Below are positions 60,127-64,000 of a stretch of 64,000 bases of DNA, piece by piece. Every line of letters begins with the position of its first letter. The stretch's first letter is position 1. The stretch is taken from assembly GCA_028583405.1 (NCBI GenBank), contig JAPTMU010000155.1:124663-188662 (forward strand), given 5' to 3'. Both the position numbers and the translations under genes were made by a program. The stretch comes from Pogonophryne albipinna (lineage: Eukaryota; Chordata; Actinopteri; Perciformes; Artedidraconidae). The notes beneath the pieces were generated by a model. It saw only the letters and a program-made list of their open reading frames with translations, made no database searches and was not told the origin of the DNA.

Positions 60127-60937
60127 TACGGCATAGTAGAGCATTTTAGATTAGGCTAACGTTGCATGTTACGCTTGTTTAAGCTAACGTTAGCAAGCTG
60201 AATAGCGAACTCGATGAGGGATAATAATAATTGCAGGGGTCAATCATTTCAGAGGAGCGTACCTATGTTATGTCAGTCGCCATCCTGTGGTGTTCAGAGG
60301 ATGAAGTGGATGAAGCACTCACGGCATTTCGTGTTATAGTCACGAAATATGATCTATTGATTCGACACAGAGCGATTTTAAAAGCAATGTATTTCTACTG
60401 GTAGTATGTTTCGTGCCTAAACCAAATGTGACTTGCTCTATCGAAATCAGTCACATTGACCCGAAGACACATTTTCGTTTGTATTACTGGTCTGGGGGAA
60501 ACTCGCGAGTGTGTTTGTGTATTTTTGTGTTTGTGTACCGGGGGAACACTCACAAGAAACACCGGCTGTTGTTATGCTTGCTGTGACGTTAAATTACTCC
60601 GTTCTCTGCTTGTAATTATGCCGTTACAAGCTTCAAAGTTGTATTTATCATCTGAATTTGCCGAAACAAGTTTAACATTCTGAAAGCCAATACTTTGTTT
60701 ATTTGAAAATAGATGAAAACAAACTGTCTTTTATATAAAATTGAAGTAGTATACAAGTAAAACTACATTTTGCTTTAATCCCATGTAATTGTAGAATGAA
60801 CACAGTCTTCCTTTGAAGATGTATAAGTCAGGTGTCTTGAGTAGTCAAAATTACCTACAAATCATTGTACACATTTGTAAATATTATTTTCCACTTTTTG
60901 TGGCTACAATTCAGGCTAATACGCTACCAGAGGTGGA

Positions 60938-61183
60938 ATAAGTACTCAGATATTGTACTTGAGTAAAAGTACAAGTACTCAGATCTTGTAGTGAAAGTAT
61001 AAGTACTCAGATCTTGTACTTGAGTAAAAGTAGAAGTACTCAGATCTTGTACTTGAGTAAAAGTAGAAGTACTCAGATCTTGTACTTGAGTAAAAGTCCT
61101 GCATTCAAAATGTTCCTCAAGTAAAAGTAGAAAAGTGTTATCAAAATATAGTTGTGCAGATTGGTCCATCTCAGAATAATATA
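60938..61183. repeat. AAGTA-rich repeat (copy 3, left part) with 33-base tandem unit
   Basis: AGTACTCAGATCTTGTACTT units start at 60941, 60974, 61002, 61035 and 61068 (spacing 33, one of 28). The family resumes at 63362-63600 beyond the Tc1 insertion. Confidence 0.85.
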
Positions 61184-61538
61184 CAGTGGGGCAAAAAAGT
61201 ATTTAGTCAGCCACCAATTGTGCAAGTTCTCCCTCTTAAAAAGATGAGAGGCCTGTAATTTTCATCCTAGGTACACTTCAACTATGAGAGACAGAATGGG
61301 GGGAAAGAATCCAGGAAATCACATTGTAGGATTTTTAATGAATTAATTGGTAAATTCCTCAGTAAAATAAGTATTTGGTCACCTACAAACAAACAAGATT
61401 TCTGGCTCTCACAGACCTGTAACTTCTTCTTTAAGAGCCTCCTCTGTCCTCCACTCACCTGTTTGAACTCGTTAGCAGTATAAAAGACACCTGTCCACAA
61501 CCTCAAACAGTCACACTCCAAACTCCACTAAAGACCAA

Positions 61539-62455
61539 AGAGCTGTCAAAGGACACCAGAAACAAAAAGACCACTGATAATCTCCCTCGATCTGGGGCTC
61601 CACGCAAGATCTCACCCCGTGGGGTCAAAATGATCACAAGAACGGTGAGCAAAAATCCCAGAACCACACGGGGGGTCCTAGTCAATAACCTGCAGAGAGC
61701 TGGGACCAAAGTAACAAAGGCTACCATCAGTAACACACTACGCTGCCAGGGACTCAAATCCTGCAGTGCCAGACGTGTCCCCCTGCTTAAGCCAGTACAT
61801 GTCCAGGCCCGTCTGAAGTTTGCTAGAGAGCTAGATGATCTAGATGCTAGATGATCCAGAAGAGGATTGGGAGAATGTCATATGGTCAGATGAAACCAAA
61901 ATAGAACTTTTTGGTAAAAACTCAACTAGACGTGTTTGGAGGAGAAAGAATGCTGAGTTGCATCCAAAGAACACCATACCTACTGTGAAACATGGGGGTG
62001 GAAACATCATGCTTTGGGGCTGTTTTTCTGCAAAGAGACCAGGACGACTGATCCGTGTAAAGGAAAGAATGAATGGGGCCATGTATCGTGAGATTTTGAG
62101 TGACAACCTCCTTCCATCAGCAAGGGCATTGAAGATGAAACGTGGCTGGGTCTTTCAGCATGACAATGATCCCAAACACACCGCCCGGGCAACGAAGGAG
62201 TGGCTTCGTAAGAAGCATTTCAAGGTCCTGGAGTGGCCTAGCCAGTCTCCAGATCTCAACCCCATAGAAAATCTTTGGAGGGAGTTGAAAGTCCGTGTTG
62301 CCCAGCGACAGCCCCAAAACATCACTGCTCTAGAGGAGATCTGCATGGAGGAATGGGCCAAAATACCAGCAACAGTGTGTGAAAACCTTGTGAAGACTTA
62401 CAGAAAACGTTTAACCTCTGTCATTGCCAACAAAGGGTATATAACAAAGTATTAG
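61539..62455 (+). pseudogene. Tc1 transposase, broken
   Basis: The C-terminal 203 residues (61844-62455) hold the DDE catalytic core: [22 protein letters not shown] and [15 protein letters not shown]. Upstream, another frame (61630-61854) carries the second helix-turn-helix region ([12 protein letters not shown]). The frames are separated by a duplicated CTAGATGAT-like stretch at about 61830-61855. Family members have about 100 more bases after CCAGAAACAAA (first helix-turn-helix), which are missing here. Not functional. Confidence 0.92.
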
Positions 62456-63141
62456 GCGCATTCACACCGCAGTACTTTTCCCACAAAGGTTCATGAGAAC
62501 TCTTTAGTTCTCATGAACTAAGTACAGATCGCCTTCACACCGGAATAAGTCCCTTGTGGGAGGATTAGGCAAATGAAGCCGCTGACGTCACTTCTTCTTC
62601 TGCTTTGGGTTTACTGGCAGGCCGCAAACCACTTCACGGCGTACACTGCCGCCCAAAGTCCCCGGCCGGAAGTCCCCGGAGTTGGGGACTGGCTTCAGTA
62701 GAAGCTGCTGGGACTCCCAGCAGCTTCTACTGAAGCCTTCCGAGTAAATCGCCAGAACGCCGACACCTCCTCATCTCCACCGCTCCCATGTTTTATTTTG
62801 TGTTGCCATAAGTTAGTCTCTCTGCGTTTCTGCGCTGGGCTAATGCTAATGCTAATAATGCTAATGCGAGGATAATAAAATGCCGGCTTCACAAAACCTT
62901 TTGGGAGTTTTACGGGGCGTGGTTTGCAATCCGCCCAGCCAATCAGAAATATAGCTCTTTTCTCACAAGAGAGCCCCACGAAAGTCCCTGCTCTCTAGCA
63001 GGGATTGTTCGTGGGGGTAAAAAGGTTATCATGAACTAATTTTAGTACCGGCTCTTTTTGGTGTGAACGCGACAAAAGAGTTCTCATGAACTAAGTTCTC
63101 ATGAACCTTTGTGGGAAAAGTACTGCGGTGTGAATGCGCCT
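62454..63141. mobile_element. PIF/Harbinger-like MITE inserted at the Tc1 transposase stop codon
   Basis: Perfect long inverted ends start AGGCGCATTCACACCGCAGT (over 40 bp), with a 3-bp duplication ATT (62451-62453 and 63142-63144). Same family as 55791-57922. No transposase. Confidence 0.92.
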
Positions 63142-63361
63142 ATTGAGATGAACTTTTGTTATTGACCAAATACTTATTTTCCACCATAATTTGCAAATAA
63201 ATTCTTTAAAAATCTGACAATGTGATTTTCTGGATTTGTTTTTTCTCATTTTGTCTCTCATAGTTGAGGTATACCTAGGATGAAAATGACAGGCCTCTCA
63301 TCTTTTTAAGTGGGAGAACTTGCACAATTGGTGGCTGACTAAATACTTTTTTGCCCCACTG

Positions 63362-63600
63362 CATATGATATGTTGTATAATGATTGATCTTTAAAGTGTT
63401 CTCAAAGCTGGTAAAGGTACAGCTAGTTTGAATGACTTTGTATACTGCAGGGTAGCTTGTGGATTTACTCCAGGTGGAACTAAAGTCTGATTTAACACTT
63501 GATTATATTTCACATCATTCATACAGATCTGTCATGTAACTGAAGGTATTAAATACATGTAGTGGAGTAAAAGTACACCATTTACCTCTGACTTGTGTTT
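63362..63600. repeat. AAGTA-rich repeat (copy 3, right part)
   Basis: Continues the repeat interrupted at 61184: TATGATATGTTG and AAAGTGTTCTCAAAGCTGG align with copy 2 at about 40530-40580. Confidence 0.85.
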
Positions 63601-63979
63601 ACTGCCAACCTAAAAGTACCTCAAAAATAGTAATCAATAATGTATTGAAAAGTTATTTGGCTAATTGTTTTATATTGGCTCAACCAGGTTATATGGGATG
63701 CCCAGTCTACGTACAGATGGGTCACTCATTTTGAAATATTAAACTTAGTTTTCTTTTCTTTAATTGTTCATCCTCATTTAGAATGCTATCACGAAACACA
63801 CAGTTGGTTGTTTATAGCATAAAGAACATCTGATTTAATGTGAGGTAGGGAAATAATCATTTGCGTATAAGTATGTGTATATAAATATGTAATTTAAACA
63901 GCTGTAAGATGCTTGAAAAGCTTGAAAATGCACCTTGAAAATGCTTGAATTTGACTTTGGAAAAGGTGTAAGAACCCTG
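63601..63979 (+). other. Right end of the composite hAT-like element
   Basis: AT-rich interior followed by TGCTTGAAAA motifs near 63910-63950 that mirror those at 59280-59380. No mtm1 exon is present before 64000. Confidence 0.7.
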
Positions 63980-64000
63980 AATATCAATAACTGCCATTTA

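Larger units (their letters stand above)
61184..63361 (+). mobile_element. Tc1/mariner element, interrupted by a Harbinger-like MITE
   Basis: Long inverted ends start CAGTGGGGCAAAAAAGTATT and finish with the complement. The target TA is intact on the left (61182-61183) and reads CA on the right. Copy 2 of the AAGTA repeat shows the empty site. The transposase is broken (see below), and a 688-base MITE sits at its stop codon. Confidence 0.93.
59254..63979. mobile_element. hAT-like composite element in mtm1 intron 12 (outermost)
   Basis: Ends CAGGGTTCGTACAGG and GTAAGAACCCTG. The flanks share AATATC (59248-59253 and 63980-63985), shorter than the usual 8 bp. TGCTTGAA motifs recur near both ends. 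A degraded zinc-finger exon near 59985-60126 supports hAT. It holds four further insertions. Confidence 0.75.

Noticed and set aside
59199..64000. Further mtm1 exons
   Set aside because: No frame with a GHGDKNHTDADRSP-like motif and flanking splice sites was found; the interval is transposon-derived intron.

Overview
The window is genomic DNA from a teleost fish, most likely a percomorph. The evidence is a spliced vertebrate gene (mtm1) embedded in typical fish repeats: Tc1, hAT, PIF/Harbinger and piggyBac DNA transposons, sushi-type Ty3/Gypsy and APE-type LINE retroelements, tRNA-derived SINEs and long GT and AAGTA arrays. The species cannot be named from sequence alone.

The only host protein gene I can assign is mtm1 (myotubularin, a PtdIns3P / PtdIns(3,5)P2 3-phosphatase), on the + strand. 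A plausible promoter and noncoding exon 1 lie at 23714-23864, and coding exons 2-12 lie between 33542 and 59198. They encode residues 1-415, including the PH-GRAM domain and the catalytic HCSDGWDRT motif. The remaining exons lie beyond the right edge. The boundaries agree with the human gene as I remember it, except that the human exon-11 equivalent is split here by an extra 178-base intron.

Layout. 1-8243: AT-rich intergenic DNA with a few MITEs, a SINE, a fossil LINE fragment and a CpG-rich patch near 4.5-4.8 kb. 8244-13446: an intact-looking sushi-type chromodomain Gypsy element with LTRs that look identical and an 11-nt self-priming signal. 15568-19119: a minus-strand gag-protease-only LTR element, also with LTRs that look identical, whose ORF carries a Lys-rich segment and partial HMG box resembling host SSRP1. 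19760-21165: a complex repeat with an exact 147-bp tandem period. 23.7-59.2 kb: mtm1, whose introns hold nested hAT elements, two antisense LINEs, an inverted MITE pair around exons 3-4, a 252-base GT array that forms a 5' splice site, and a Harbinger element 18 bases past exon 10. 59254-63979: one element carrying at least three further layers of insertion.

The retroelements work as self-contained units (LTR promoter, primer site, gag/pol, polypurine tract). Most DNA transposons here are deletion derivatives that would need transposase in trans. The most unusual item is the LTR element with the SSRP1-like insert. The next most interesting are features that could affect mtm1 splicing: the GT-array donor, the inverted MITE pair and the extra intron.
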